Of a stretch of DNA of 64,000 nt, positions 17,051-25,390 are shown piece by piece. Each line of letters opens with the position of its first letter. Position 1 is the stretch's first letter. The notes under the pieces were generated by a model. That model made no database searches. It was not told where the DNA came from and was given only the letters and a program-made list of their open reading frames with translations. The DNA comes from Streptomyces sp. NRRL F-5135 (lineage in GTDB: Bacteria; Actinomycetota; Actinomycetes; Streptomycetales; Streptomycetaceae): positions 186,001 to 250,000 of the forward strand of contig NZ_JOHR01000001.1 of NCBI RefSeq assembly GCF_000719775.1, given 5' to 3'. A program made the translations under genes and the position numbers.

Positions 17051-17079
17051 GGGGGCCGCACACCATGTGTGCGGCCCCC
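17051..17079 (+). terminator. Terminator hairpin after LAETG protein gene
   Basis: Perfect 13-base-pair stem (GGGGGCCGCACAC and complement) with a three-base loop CAT, 61 bases past the stop codon. Confidence 0.8.
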
Positions 17080-17229
17080 GTTCGGTGCCCGGCCACGGTC
17101 GTGGCCGGATGCGGGGCGCGGCGGTCGCGCGGACAATGGCGGAGGGCCCCGGGAGACCGGTCGGCCGCCCGGCCGCCGCACAGGGCCGGAACACCGTTCG
17201 GACACCGTTCGACGTACTGGGGGCACGCC

Positions 17230-18306
17230 ATGGAGCCGGTGGAGGCCCTGGACAGGATCGCGTTCCTGCTGGAGCGCTCGGGGGCCGAGACGTACCGGGT
17301 CCAGGCGTTCCGTACCGCGTCCGCGATCGTGGCGGCGATGGACCCCGAGGAGGTCGGACGGCGCGCCGGGAGCGGCACGCTCGGCCGGGTGCGCGGGATC
17401 GGCCCCAAGACGTCCCGGGTCGTGGAAGAGGCCGTGGCCGGGGACGTTCCCGAGTACCTGCGACGGCTGGAGGGGGAGGCGCGCGAGCCGCTGGCCGAGC
17501 GGGGGCACAGCCTGCGGGCGGCGCTGCGCGGGGACTGTCATCTGCATTCGGACTGGTCGGACGGCGGCAGCCCGGTGGCGGAGATGGGCCGGGCGGCCCG
17601 GGCGCTGGGGCACGAGTGGGCCGTCCTCACCGATCACTCCCCCAGCCTGACCGTCGCCCGGGGGCTGACGGCGGGACGGCTGCGGGAACAGCTCGACCTG
17701 ATCTCGGACCTCAACTCCCGGTGGGCGCCTTTCCAGCTGCTCACGGGCATCGAGTGCGACATCCTGCCCGACGGTTCGCTGGACCAGGAGCCGGATCTGC
17801 TGGACCGGCTGGATCTGGTCGTGGCGTCCGTCCACTCCAAGCTGCGGATGGAACCGGCCGCGATGACCCGGCGGATGGTCGCCGCCGTACGCGATCCGCG
17901 CACCGACGTGCTCGGGCACTGCACCGGCCGGCTGCTGACGGCGCACCGGGGATCGGGCCGGGGGCGGCGGGACGGGCGGAGCCGGGGCGGCGGGGGCCGG
18001 CCGGAGTCGGAGTTCGACGCGGAGGAGGTGTTCGCCGCGTGCGCGGAGTCCGGTACGGCGGTGGAGATCAACAGCCGCCCCGAACGTCTGGACCCGCCGC
18101 GTCGGCTGCTGCGGCAGGCGGTCGCGGCCGGTGTCCTCTTCGCCGTCGACACGGACGCGCACGCGCCGGGGCAGCTGGACTGGCAACTGCTGGGGTGCGC
18201 GCGGGCGGAGGAGTGCGGGGTGCCCGCCGACCGGGTCGTCAACACCTGGACGGCCGGTCAGCTACGGGAGTGGACCCGGTCCCGGAAGGCCCCGGCGAAG
18301 TCCTGA
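17230..18306 (+). CDS. PHP domain protein with N-terminal HhH (PolX-like, no polymerase)
   Basis: 358-residue predicted metal-dependent phosphoesterase. Residues 1-85 resemble the helix-hairpin-helix DNA-contact part of PolX (ETYRVQAFRTASAIV, then VRGIGPKTSRVVEEA). Residues about 95-350 are the PHP domain with metal ligands visible in CHLHSDWSDGG, LTDHSP, GIECDI, VASVHSK, LGHCTGR and VDTDAHAP. The nucleotidyltransferase domain of full PolX is absent. An Arg/Gly-rich loop (about residues 240-258) interrupts the PHP fold. It is likely a nuclease or phosphatase linked to DNA repair (inference). The ATG at 17230 gives the family N-terminus. It converges on the HAD gene with 230 bases between. Confidence 0.86.
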   Translation: MEPVEALDRIAFLLERSGAETYRVQAFRTASAIVAAMDPEEVGRRAGSGTLGRVRGIGPKTSRVVEEAVAGDVPEYLRRLEGEAREPLAERGHSLRAALRGDCHLHSDWSDGGSPVAEMGRAARALGHEWAVLTDHSPSLTVARGLTAGRLREQLDLISDLNSRWAPFQLLTGIECDILPDGSLDQEPDLLDRLDLVVASVHSKLRMEPAAMTRRMVAAVRDPRTDVLGHCTGRLLTAHRGSGRGRRDGRSRGGGGRPESEFDAEEVFAACAESGTAVEINSRPERLDPPRRLLRQAVAAGVLFAVDTDAHAPGQLDWQLLGCARAEECGVPADRVVNTWTAGQLREWTRSRKAPAKS

Positions 18307-18536
18307 GGCCGGGGCCGGGGGCCGCTCGCGCCGAAACGGCGCCCGGACGGGGCGGGACGGTACGGTCGGCCCGCACCGGCGCCGTGCCCGGCCGGCCCCG
18401 ACGTGCGCCGCCCGCGCCGAAGGCGCGCCACCGCACCCGCGGGAAGCGCCCGCCGCCGGGGGTCGGAGAACGCGCACCGCGGCACGCGCGGGCCGCGTGG
18501 GCCCGGGCCCCGGCCCGGCCTCGGCGGCGAGGGTCC

Positions 18537-19211
18537 TCAGTGGTCCTCCAGTCGCGCGAACGCGCTCGAGTCGAGGCGCGCCAGCAGGTCGGTCGCGTCG
18601 GCGTAGATCTCGTCCGCCCCCGCCGACTCCAGGGCCGTGCGGGGGAGGCCGCCCGACAGCAGCGCGACAGCCCGGACCCCGGCGTGGGAGGCCGCCTCCA
18701 TGTCCCAGACCGAGTCGCCCACGAACACCGCGCGCTCCGCCGGTACCCCGGCCTTCTCCAGTGCGAGGCACACCGGGTCCGGGGCCGGTTTGCCGGCTTC
18801 CACGTCGTCTCCTCCGGCGATGTCCGCGATGACGTCGTCCGCGCCGATCGCGCGCCGGAGCGCGCCGAGCTCGGCGTCACCGGCGGAGGTGGCGAGGACG
18901 ATCCGCCAGCCGCGGTCGGCCAGGGAGCGCAGCAGGTCGCCCGCGTCCTCGAAGGGGGCGAGCCGGTCGAAGTACTCCGCGTAGAGCTCGGTGTGCGCGG
19001 CGCTGATCCCCTCGTCCCGCGCGGGGTCGCGTTCGTCGCCGAGCAGGTGCGCGATCAGGTCCTGTGAGCCGAGCCCGATCGCCCGGTGGATCGTGGACGT
19101 CGGCACGGTGTGCCCGGCCCGCCGGAACGCCTCCCACCAGGCGACCACATGGAGATGATTGGTGTCGACCAGGGTTCCGTCGATGTCGAACAGTGCCGCG
19201 CGTGTCGCCAT
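18537..19211 (-). CDS. HAD family hydrolase (subfamily IA phosphatase)
   Basis: 224-residue cytoplasmic haloacid-dehalogenase superfamily phosphatase. Motif I FDIDGTLVDTN carries the nucleophile and acid Asp. Motif II is LATSAG. Motif III/IV are KPAPDPV and VFVGDSVWDM. The cap helical domain (residues about 18-90) is the phosphoglycolate phosphatase/beta-phosphoglucomutase type. The ATG at 19211 has a GGAGG-containing leader, though spacing is long. Substrate unknown. It is monocistronic, with the next gene upstream ending 282 bases away. Confidence 0.88.
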   Translation of the reverse strand: MATRAALFDIDGTLVDTNHLHVVAWWEAFRRAGHTVPTSTIHRAIGLGSQDLIAHLLGDERDPARDEGISAAHTELYAEYFDRLAPFEDAGDLLRSLADRGWRIVLATSAGDAELGALRRAIGADDVIADIAGGDDVEAGKPAPDPVCLALEKAGVPAERAVFVGDSVWDMEAASHAGVRAVALLSGGLPRTALESAGADEIYADATDLLARLDSSAFARLEDH

Positions 19212-19493
19212 GGTGTGCTCCGCCTCCCGTTGCCGTCGGGGCCCGCGCGGCCCGGTGTCCGGCGGCCACCGCGGGGCCGGACAGCGGACCGAGGGCGTGG
19301 CCTGTGTCTCGATCATGCCGTGTACCCGCGCGGGCAACATCTCGTACGTCCGTGACGCGCCCTTTTCCGTCCGCCGCGCCGCGGAGGGACCCGCGACGCT
19401 CGGCGTGGCGCCGGTCGAGCGGGCGCCGGGCACGCCGTACCCGGCGGTCCGCACCCCGCTCACCGGGGGCGGGAGCGGCGCGTCCCGGCCCGC

Positions 19494-20036
19494 TCAGGTC
19501 CTGTCCGCGGGCGGAGCGCCGGTGACGGTGGGGTGCGACCGCGTGGCGTTCCGGCGGGCGATCGCCGGGAACAGCCCCCAGCACAGCACGAACCACGCGA
19601 CCATGCCGCCCACGAGCCACACCGCGATGTCGTCCGCCACCACGAACCGCAGGATGAGCAGCAGGGCCGACGCCATCGTGCACAGCAGCAGCACCAGCCC
19701 GACCATCGTCAGCCGGGAGGCCCAGCGGACGATCTGCGGTTTCAGCCGGCGCCCGGTGAGCAGCCGGTGGAACGAGACGGGCGCGATCAGGGCACCCACC
19801 GCCGCCGCGCCGAGCAGCACGGTGGCCAGGTAGATGTCCCGGTCGGTCTCGGAGAGTTCGGTGAACCGCTGCTGGAAGACGACCGTCAGCAGGAAGCCGA
19901 ACAGGATCTGCACGCCCGTCTGGGCCACCCGCAGCTCCTGGAGGAGTTCGTTCCACAGCCGGTCCGCGCGCTGCTCGACCGTCTCGTCGCGGCCGTGCTC
20001 AGGACCGGACCCGCCGGGAGCCGCCCCGGGTGTCAC
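19494..20036 (-). CDS. DUF6328-like four-helix membrane protein
   Basis: 180-residue membrane protein. A cytoplasmic acidic/helical start (DRLWNELLQELRVAQTGVQ) leads into four hydrophobic segments (about residues 40-55, 68-88, 108-128, 135-155). The sequence AQTGVQILFGFLLTVVFQQRF and SFHRLLTGRR are typical of the actinobacterial DUF6328 family, function unknown. The GTG at 20036 overlaps the TGA of the VOC gene (GTGA), which decides this start over a second GTG at 20045, and implies translational coupling. Confidence 0.8.
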   Translation of the reverse strand: MTPGAAPGGSGPEHGRDETVEQRADRLWNELLQELRVAQTGVQILFGFLLTVVFQQRFTELSETDRDIYLATVLLGAAAVGALIAPVSFHRLLTGRRLKPQIVRWASRLTMVGLVLLLCTMASALLLILRFVVADDIAVWLVGGMVAWFVLCWGLFPAIARRNATRSHPTVTGAPPADRT

Positions 20037-20404
20037 CGCACGCACAGGCAGAAGGGGTGCCCCGCCGGATCGGCGTACACCCGGAAGCCGCGCCGTCCCC
20101 CGTCGTCGTCGAGGTCGAGGGGCGTGGCTCCGAGCGCGAGCACCTGCTCCTGCGCCGCCTCGATGTCCGTCACGTCGAGGTCCAGGTGGAGCTGCTGGGA
20201 GTCATGGGCGCCGTCGGGCCAGTTCGGCGGCCGGTGGTCGGGGGCGAGCTGGAAGGCGATACGGGCGCCGCCCGGGAGGTACAGGTCGTACCAGACGTCG
20301 TCGTACTTCTTCACCTCGCCGCCGAGCACATCGGCGTAGAAACGGGCGAGTGCCGGCGGGTCGGGACAGTCCAGGGCCACCAGGGAGTAGGTCGCGATCG
20401 CCAT
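20033..20404 (-). CDS. VOC family (glyoxalase-fold) protein
   Basis: 123-residue single-domain vicinal-oxygen-chelate protein of paired beta-alpha-beta-beta-beta units: SLVALDCPDPPALARFYADVLG in the first half, LHLDLDVTDIEAAQEQVLALGA in the second. The end ADPAGHPFCLCVR is characteristic of small VOC proteins annotated as glyoxalase/bleomycin-resistance-like. Metal ligands are not fully conserved by eye, so enzymatic or binding function is open. It is first in a two-gene operon with the DUF6328 membrane protein. Confidence 0.87.
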   Translation of the reverse strand: MAIATYSLVALDCPDPPALARFYADVLGGEVKKYDDVWYDLYLPGGARIAFQLAPDHRPPNWPDGAHDSQQLHLDLDVTDIEAAQEQVLALGATPLDLDDDGGRRGFRVYADPAGHPFCLCVR

Positions 20405-20558
20405 ACCGCTCTCCTCACGTCATCCGCCGGACCGCTCCGCCGCACTCGCGCGGCGCGGTGGTCCTTCGACTGCTGCTGACTGATGTCGACCGCTTCCGGT
20501 CCCTTTTCTCCTCACCGTAAACCGCCGTGTCACACCCGTCCCGTCCACTCCGGCGTGC

Positions 20559-21662
20559 TCAGGGACCGGACGGCCGGGGTGGCAGCCGCAGATGGGCGAG
20601 GTCGGCCGGAACGGGGCTGTCGGGGCGGAAGAGGGGTGCCGCCTCGCCGTCGGCGGCCGTGGCGGGCGCGTCGGTGAGCCGGAAGCGGCTCCGCAGCCTG
20701 CTGTAGAAGTCGGTGGGCCCCAGCCGGACCAGGCGCAGCCGGTTCGCGGCCCCGTACACCCCGATCCAGTCCCCGGGGTCCAGGACGCCGCGCAGCTGGC
20801 CGTCGACACTGACCGCCACCTGCCCGGAGTGCGGCAGGACGCGCAGGCCCACCGGCTCGTCCGGGGCGGCCACCACCGTGCGGTTGAACGTCATGTGCGG
20901 TGCCACCGGGGTGAAGACGACGGCGTCCATGTGGGGCGAGAGGACCGGGCCGCCGGCCGCGAAGCTGTAGGCCGTCGAGCCGGTCGGGGTGGCGACGATG
21001 ACGGCGTCCGCCGAGTACGAGGCGAGCAGGCGGCCCGCGAGATAGACGCCGAGGGCGGCCTGCCGGTCCCTGGCCAGCTTCTCCAGGACGATGTCGTTGA
21101 CGGCGGTGATGTCCAGCGGCACGCCCCACCCCTCGGCGCCGGCCTCCGTACCGGCGGCGCCGGCCTCGGCTCCCGCCCCCTCCGGCGGGGACCGGACGGG
21201 GGGCGGCGGCAGCGCGGGCCCCCTGCCGTAGCACAGGAGCGCCTCCATACCGGCCGGGAGCTCCAGGCCCCGGGACGCCCGCATGGTGAGGGTCATGCGC
21301 TCCTCGACGGTGACGCGGCCCTCGTGCACGGCGTTCAGCGCCCCGGTGACCTCTTCGGCGGGCACCTCGGTCAGGAAGCCGACCCGGCCCAGATCGACGC
21401 CGAGCACCGCGGCGCCGTTCGCGGCGGCGATCCGCGCGCCGCGCAGGAACGTCCCGTCCCCGCCGAGGGTGACGACGAGGTCCGGATCGCCCGCCGCGTG
21501 CGCCTCTTCCCGGCCGCCGCGGCGCGGTTCGTGGTCCTGCCACACGTCGGCCTCCCGGCACGGGACACCTCGCGCCGCGCACCAGGAGCGGACGGCCCCG
21601 GCCGCGTCGACGGCGGCCGGGCGGCCCCGGTGGACGACGACCGCCACGCATCTCACCGGCAT
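20559..21662 (-). CDS. nadK: NAD(+) kinase
   Basis: Cytoplasmic enzyme phosphorylating NAD to NADP, 367 residues. The catalytic glycine loop is LGGDGTFLRGA, followed by VDLGRVGFLTE, then NDIVLEK and TPTGSTAYSFAAGGP, which together define the NadK fold. The usual length is about 300. The excess comes from a Pro/Gly/Ala-rich insertion (about residues 150-185) before LDITAVND and an acidic C-terminal tail. The ATG at 21662 has GGAGG 9 bases upstream. Streptomycetes carry more than one NAD kinase; this stand-alone gene is probably the accessory copy (inference). Confidence 0.9.
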   Translation of the reverse strand: MPVRCVAVVVHRGRPAAVDAAGAVRSWCAARGVPCREADVWQDHEPRRGGREEAHAAGDPDLVVTLGGDGTFLRGARIAAANGAAVLGVDLGRVGFLTEVPAEEVTGALNAVHEGRVTVEERMTLTMRASRGLELPAGMEALLCYGRGPALPPPPVRSPPEGAGAEAGAAGTEAGAEGWGVPLDITAVNDIVLEKLARDRQAALGVYLAGRLLASYSADAVIVATPTGSTAYSFAAGGPVLSPHMDAVVFTPVAPHMTFNRTVVAAPDEPVGLRVLPHSGQVAVSVDGQLRGVLDPGDWIGVYGAANRLRLVRLGPTDFYSRLRSRFRLTDAPATAADGEAAPLFRPDSPVPADLAHLRLPPRPSGP

Positions 21663-21990
21663 GGTGTGACCTCCGTACGCTGTCGGGCGGCCCGGAGGGC
21701 CGGGGGGGAGTCGCCGGGGACGGTCAAGGACTACCAAGGACGGCGGGCCGGAACGGAGCACGGCGCCCCGATCGGTCGGCCCGGATGGGATTCACCCGAA
21801 TGGCGGATGTCGGCGAGGGGGCGCCCGCTGCGGTGAACGCTGGCCGAACGGCAGCCCGGGCCACCGCCGTCGACGGCCCGGAGGGCTCCCCCGGTTGCCG
21901 CCGCCGGGGGACGGATGCGCGATGGAGGTGTGCGCGCCTGACCGTGCGGAGCCCGCAGACGCGCTTCCCCCACGCGAGGAGTGATCGCAG
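21663..21990. other. Divergent intergenic region nadK / PRC-DUF2382 gene
   Basis: 328 bases between divergent genes, with no supported gene. It presumably contains two divergent promoters; no motif could be assigned with confidence. CGAGGAGTGATCGCAG directly precedes the right-hand ATG and provides its ribosome site. Confidence 0.5.
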
Positions 21991-23013
21991 ATGTCAGCCG
22001 AAGGCGTGTTCAACAACCCCAGCAGGCTCGTGGGCCTGGGCGTGTACGACAGGAACGGGGACAAGGTCGGCACGGTGGGCCAGGTCTATGTCGGCGACCG
22101 GACGGGCCGCCCCGAGTGGGTGACCGTCAAGACAGGGCTGTTCGGCATGAAGGAGAGCCTCGTCCCGCTGGCCGGGGCGCGCCGCGCGGGCGAGGACATC
22201 CACGTGCCGTACGCCAGGGAGACCGTCAAGGAGGCGCCGCGCCTGGACGCCGACGAGCACCTGGACCCGGGCCAGGAGACGCAGCTCTACGAGCACTACG
22301 GCCTGTCGGTCGGCGGCACGGGCATCGGGACGGCCGCCGCCACGGGCCCGGCGGCGGGCGCGGGCATGGACATCGGGGCCGGGACGGAAGAGGGCGCGGG
22401 CACCGGGGCCCGTACCGGCACGGCGGGCACGACCGCCGGTACGGGGGCGGGCGCCGGCATGGGGACGGGCATGGGAGCCGGCCTCACGGACGAGCCCGGC
22501 GCGATGGCCGGCGGCCAGGGACGCGCTCCGGCCGGTGCCGGGATGCGCGGCGCCATGCCGGACGAGGGCAAGGTCCTGCACGGCGAGGAGCTGATCCGGT
22601 CCGAGGAACAGCTCCGGGTCGGCGCCGAGGAACACGAGGTGGGGCACGCGCGGCTGCGCAAGGTCGTCGTGACCGAGCACGTGACCACGTCCGTCCCCCT
22701 CAGCCACGAGGAGGTCCGGGTCGTCCACGAGGCGATCGCGCCCGAGGAGCGCGGCGGCTACGGGCGCTCCCGGATCGGCGAGGCGCAGACCGAGGTGACC
22801 CTGCACGCCGAGGAGCCGGTCATCAGCAAGGAGACCGTTCCCGTGGAGCGGGTGCGGATGGAGACGGAGAAGGTGACCGAGCAGAAGGAGGTCTCCGCCG
22901 AGGTCCGCAAGGAGGAGATCCAGTACGACACCGACCGGACGACGGACGAGCCGACGGGCGGCACCGGCGGCACGCGGGACATGGGAGGCGGCAGGCGCGG
23001 ACCGGGCCGCTGA
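21991..23013 (+). CDS. PRC-barrel and DUF2382 (YsnF/AvaK) stress protein
   Basis: 340-residue cytoplasmic protein in three parts. Residues about 10-80 are a PRC barrel (YDRNGDKVGTVGQVYVGD). Residues about 105-195 are a Gly/Ala/Met-rich low-complexity linker with repeated GTG/GAG/GMG units. Residues about 198-315 are the DUF2382 domain (GEELIRSEEQLRVG, EVGHARLRKVVVTEHVTTSVPL, EEPVISKETVPVERVRM). DUF2382 proteins are associated with osmotic, cold or heat stress in other bacteria; their molecular role is unsettled. Start is supported by GAGGAG upstream. Confidence 0.88.
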   Translation: MSAEGVFNNPSRLVGLGVYDRNGDKVGTVGQVYVGDRTGRPEWVTVKTGLFGMKESLVPLAGARRAGEDIHVPYARETVKEAPRLDADEHLDPGQETQLYEHYGLSVGGTGIGTAAATGPAAGAGMDIGAGTEEGAGTGARTGTAGTTAGTGAGAGMGTGMGAGLTDEPGAMAGGQGRAPAGAGMRGAMPDEGKVLHGEELIRSEEQLRVGAEEHEVGHARLRKVVVTEHVTTSVPLSHEEVRVVHEAIAPEERGGYGRSRIGEAQTEVTLHAEEPVISKETVPVERVRMETEKVTEQKEVSAEVRKEEIQYDTDRTTDEPTGGTGGTRDMGGGRRGPGR

Positions 23014-23289
23014 CGGGGACGGGGCGGTGTCCGCCCCTGCCCCGCCTCCCCGCCGCGGACCTCCGTCGAGTCACCACGTCGATCAGCGGCACGTGGTGGC
23101 CGGCGGGGGCGGGCCGCTTTCCGCGGGCCGTGCGCGGGCAGGGCCGTTCGCGCCCGCGCGGGCCTCTTCGCCGACGGCTTTCGGACGGGTCTCCCCCCGC
23201 CGCCCGTACGCGATCCGGGCGGCGGCCCGGATCGTACGAAACCGCGCGCGGTGGGAGTGCCGGGCGCCCCGACGGGACAGGCGTGCAGG

Positions 23290-23607
23290 ATGACCACTTA
23301 CGTGATGACCGTCCCCGGAACGCTCCAGCGGCCGCTGACCGAAGAGGCCCGGGCCGCCGTGCTCAGGGCCCTGCGGCCGGCGGACCCGCGGACGACGGAC
23401 GTCGGGGCCGCCGAGGAACTGGACATCCTCTCCGTCGACAGCGACGCCTCCACCTTCACCCTCCATCTCGAAGTGGAGGCCGGCACATCCGGCGCCGCCC
23501 GGGAAGAGGCCCGCCGGATCGCGGGCGGGGCCCTGGAACAGGCCGGTCTCACCGCGAGCGACGCGCCGCTCGGGGAGCCGGTCATCACCGCCATCGACGC
23601 CGAATAG
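23290..23607 (+). CDS. Hypothetical protein, 105 residues
   Basis: Not recognised. It is a short soluble alpha/beta protein: MTTYVMTVPGTLQ, then acidic DILSVDSDASTFTLHLEVEAG (probable strand pair) and an amphipathic helix AREEARRIAGGALEQAGL, ending VITAIDAE. The layout (strand-helix-strand-strand-helix-strand) could be a ferredoxin-like or MTH1187-like fold, but this is only a guess. Good third-position GC and a start with GCAGG upstream support it as coding. Downstream lies the broken MFS gene. Confidence 0.6.
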   Translation: MTTYVMTVPGTLQRPLTEEARAAVLRALRPADPRTTDVGAAEELDILSVDSDASTFTLHLEVEAGTSGAAREEARRIAGGALEQAGLTASDAPLGEPVITAIDAE

Positions 23608-23756
23608 GCCGAGCGGGCCGCGTAGGCGGCAGGCACTCGACGAACCGCGCCGGACCGGGCCCGGGAGACGTCCGGCCGGTCCGGAGCCGAGTCGGGGTCC
23701 GCACACTTCGGCGGGCGGCGAACCGTTCCGGAGGCACGCTGGGTGCGGGAGGCGAG

Positions 23757-25165
23757 ATGACACACACCGCACGCCCCGGCGTCACCACCGCACCCGCGCC
23801 TGGTTCCGGCCGGGTGCTCTCCGCCGCGCTCGTGGCGGTCTGCCTGGGCTTATTTCATGGTCATTCTGGACACCACGATCGTCAACGCGGCCCTCCCCGC
23901 GCTCCGTGCCGATCTGCGCACCGGAGTCTCCGGGATCCAGTGGGTGGTGGACGGGTACATGCTCACGCTCGCCGCCGGGCTGCTCACGGGCGGGGCGCTG
24001 GCGGACCGGTTCGGTGCCCGCCGGATGTTCCAGATCGGTCTGACGGTCTTCGGGCTCGCCTCGGTGGGTTGTGCCCTGGCGCCCGACGTGGCCGTGCTCA
24101 TCGGTGCCCGGTTCGTCCAGGGGGCGGGCGCGGCACTCGGCGTCCGCGTCCCTCGCGCTGCTGCACGCCGCCTTTCCCGACCGGGCGGCGAGGGCCAGGG
24201 CCGTCGGGGTCTGGGGCGGTATCGCGGGCCTCGCGGCGGCGGCCGGTCCGGTCCTGGGCGGGGTGCTGGTCGGCCAGGCCGGCTGGCGGCTGGTGTTCTA
24301 CGTCAACGTGCCCATCGCCGTGGCCGCCATGATCCTGACGCACCGTCATGTACCCGCGCCGCGCCCCGCCCCCGCCGGCTGGATCCGGTGGCCCAGTGCG
24401 TGGGAGCCGTCGCGCTCGCCGCGCTGACGCCGGCGCTGGTCGAGGGCGGGCACACGGGATTCACCCCGTTGGTCATCGCCACGGCCGTGGTCTTCGTCGC
24501 GGCCACCACCGTGTTCGTCGTCATCGAGCACCGGGCCGACGACCCCATGCTGCCGCCACAGCTGTTCCGGCGGCCCGCCTTCGCCGGGGGCACGGTGGTG
24601 GGACTGCTGATCAACGTCGGCTTCTACGGCGAACTCTTCGTGCTGAACCTCTACGTCCAGCAGGTGCTCCACCCCTCGCCCCTGGTCGCGGGCGCCGCGC
24701 TGCTGCCGCAGATGGGCGTCGTCGCCCTCGGTTCGGCGCTCTCCGGGCGGCACACCGCCCGGGCGGGCGGCCCACGCCGGACGATGCTGATCGGGCTGAC
24801 CGCAGGGGCCGCCGGACTGCTCGGGCTGGCCGCGACCGGGGCCCACACGCCGTACGCGCTGCTGGTGGCACCGCTGGTCGCCACCGGTTTCGGCATGGCG
24901 TTCACCATGCCCGCGGCCACCACGGCGGTGGTGGAGACGGCTCCCCACGAGCGGGCGGGACTGGCCTCCGGTGTGATCAACGCCGCGCGCCCAGCTCGGC
25001 GGCGTCATCGGGGTGGCGGTCCTCGGCGCCCTGCTCTCGGGCGGCCCGGCGTCGTTCCTCCCGGGCCTGCGACTCGCCCTGGTGCTGGCCGGGGCGTCCT
25101 TCCTGGTGGGCGTCGTGATCACCGCCGCCGCGGTCGACCGCTCCGCGAACGTCCCCGCCACCTGA
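23757..25165 (+). pseudogene. MFS drug-efflux-type transporter, broken by four single-base indels
   Basis: Remnant of a roughly 470-residue, 14-helix (DHA2-like) major facilitator. Coherent pieces are found in successive frames: start at 23757 (GGGAGG upstream) to an extra T near 23850; then MVILDTTIVNAALPAL ... GARFVQGAGAA to an extra G near 24139; then LALLHAAFPDRAARARAVGVWGG ... ILTHRHVPAP to a missing base in the C-run near 24367-24377; then VALAALTPALVEGG ... GLASGVINAAR to an extra C near 24991; then GGVIGVAVLGALL to the TGA at 25163. Family motifs are otherwise well preserved, so inactivation is recent or the reads are locally faulty. Confidence 0.85.
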
Positions 25166-25253
25166 CAGCGCCGGACGACGCGTTTCCCCGGCGATGTCGG
25201 AACGTCCATGAATCCGCGCCCAAACCAGCATTTCGTGGGATGGGAGCGCCCGT

Positions 25254-25276
25254 TTCCGCTCATTAGAGTGGCGGAA
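25254..25276 (+). promoter_or_regulatory. Dyad upstream of P450 gene
   Basis: Inverted repeat TTCCGC-N11-GCGGAA with an AT-rich centre (TCATTAGAGTG), about 115 bases before the P450 start, in a locally AT-richer stretch. It could be an operator or promoter element; no regulator is assigned. Confidence 0.3.
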
Positions 25277-25390
25277 CCTGATACGGCACGGCGGAATGGA
25301 GCGACCGTGACAGCCTCCGCGCGGACACCGTGACCGTGCCCTACCGGCTGCGCGGCGGCCCCGCGTCCCCACCCGCCAGAGAGGGAACCC

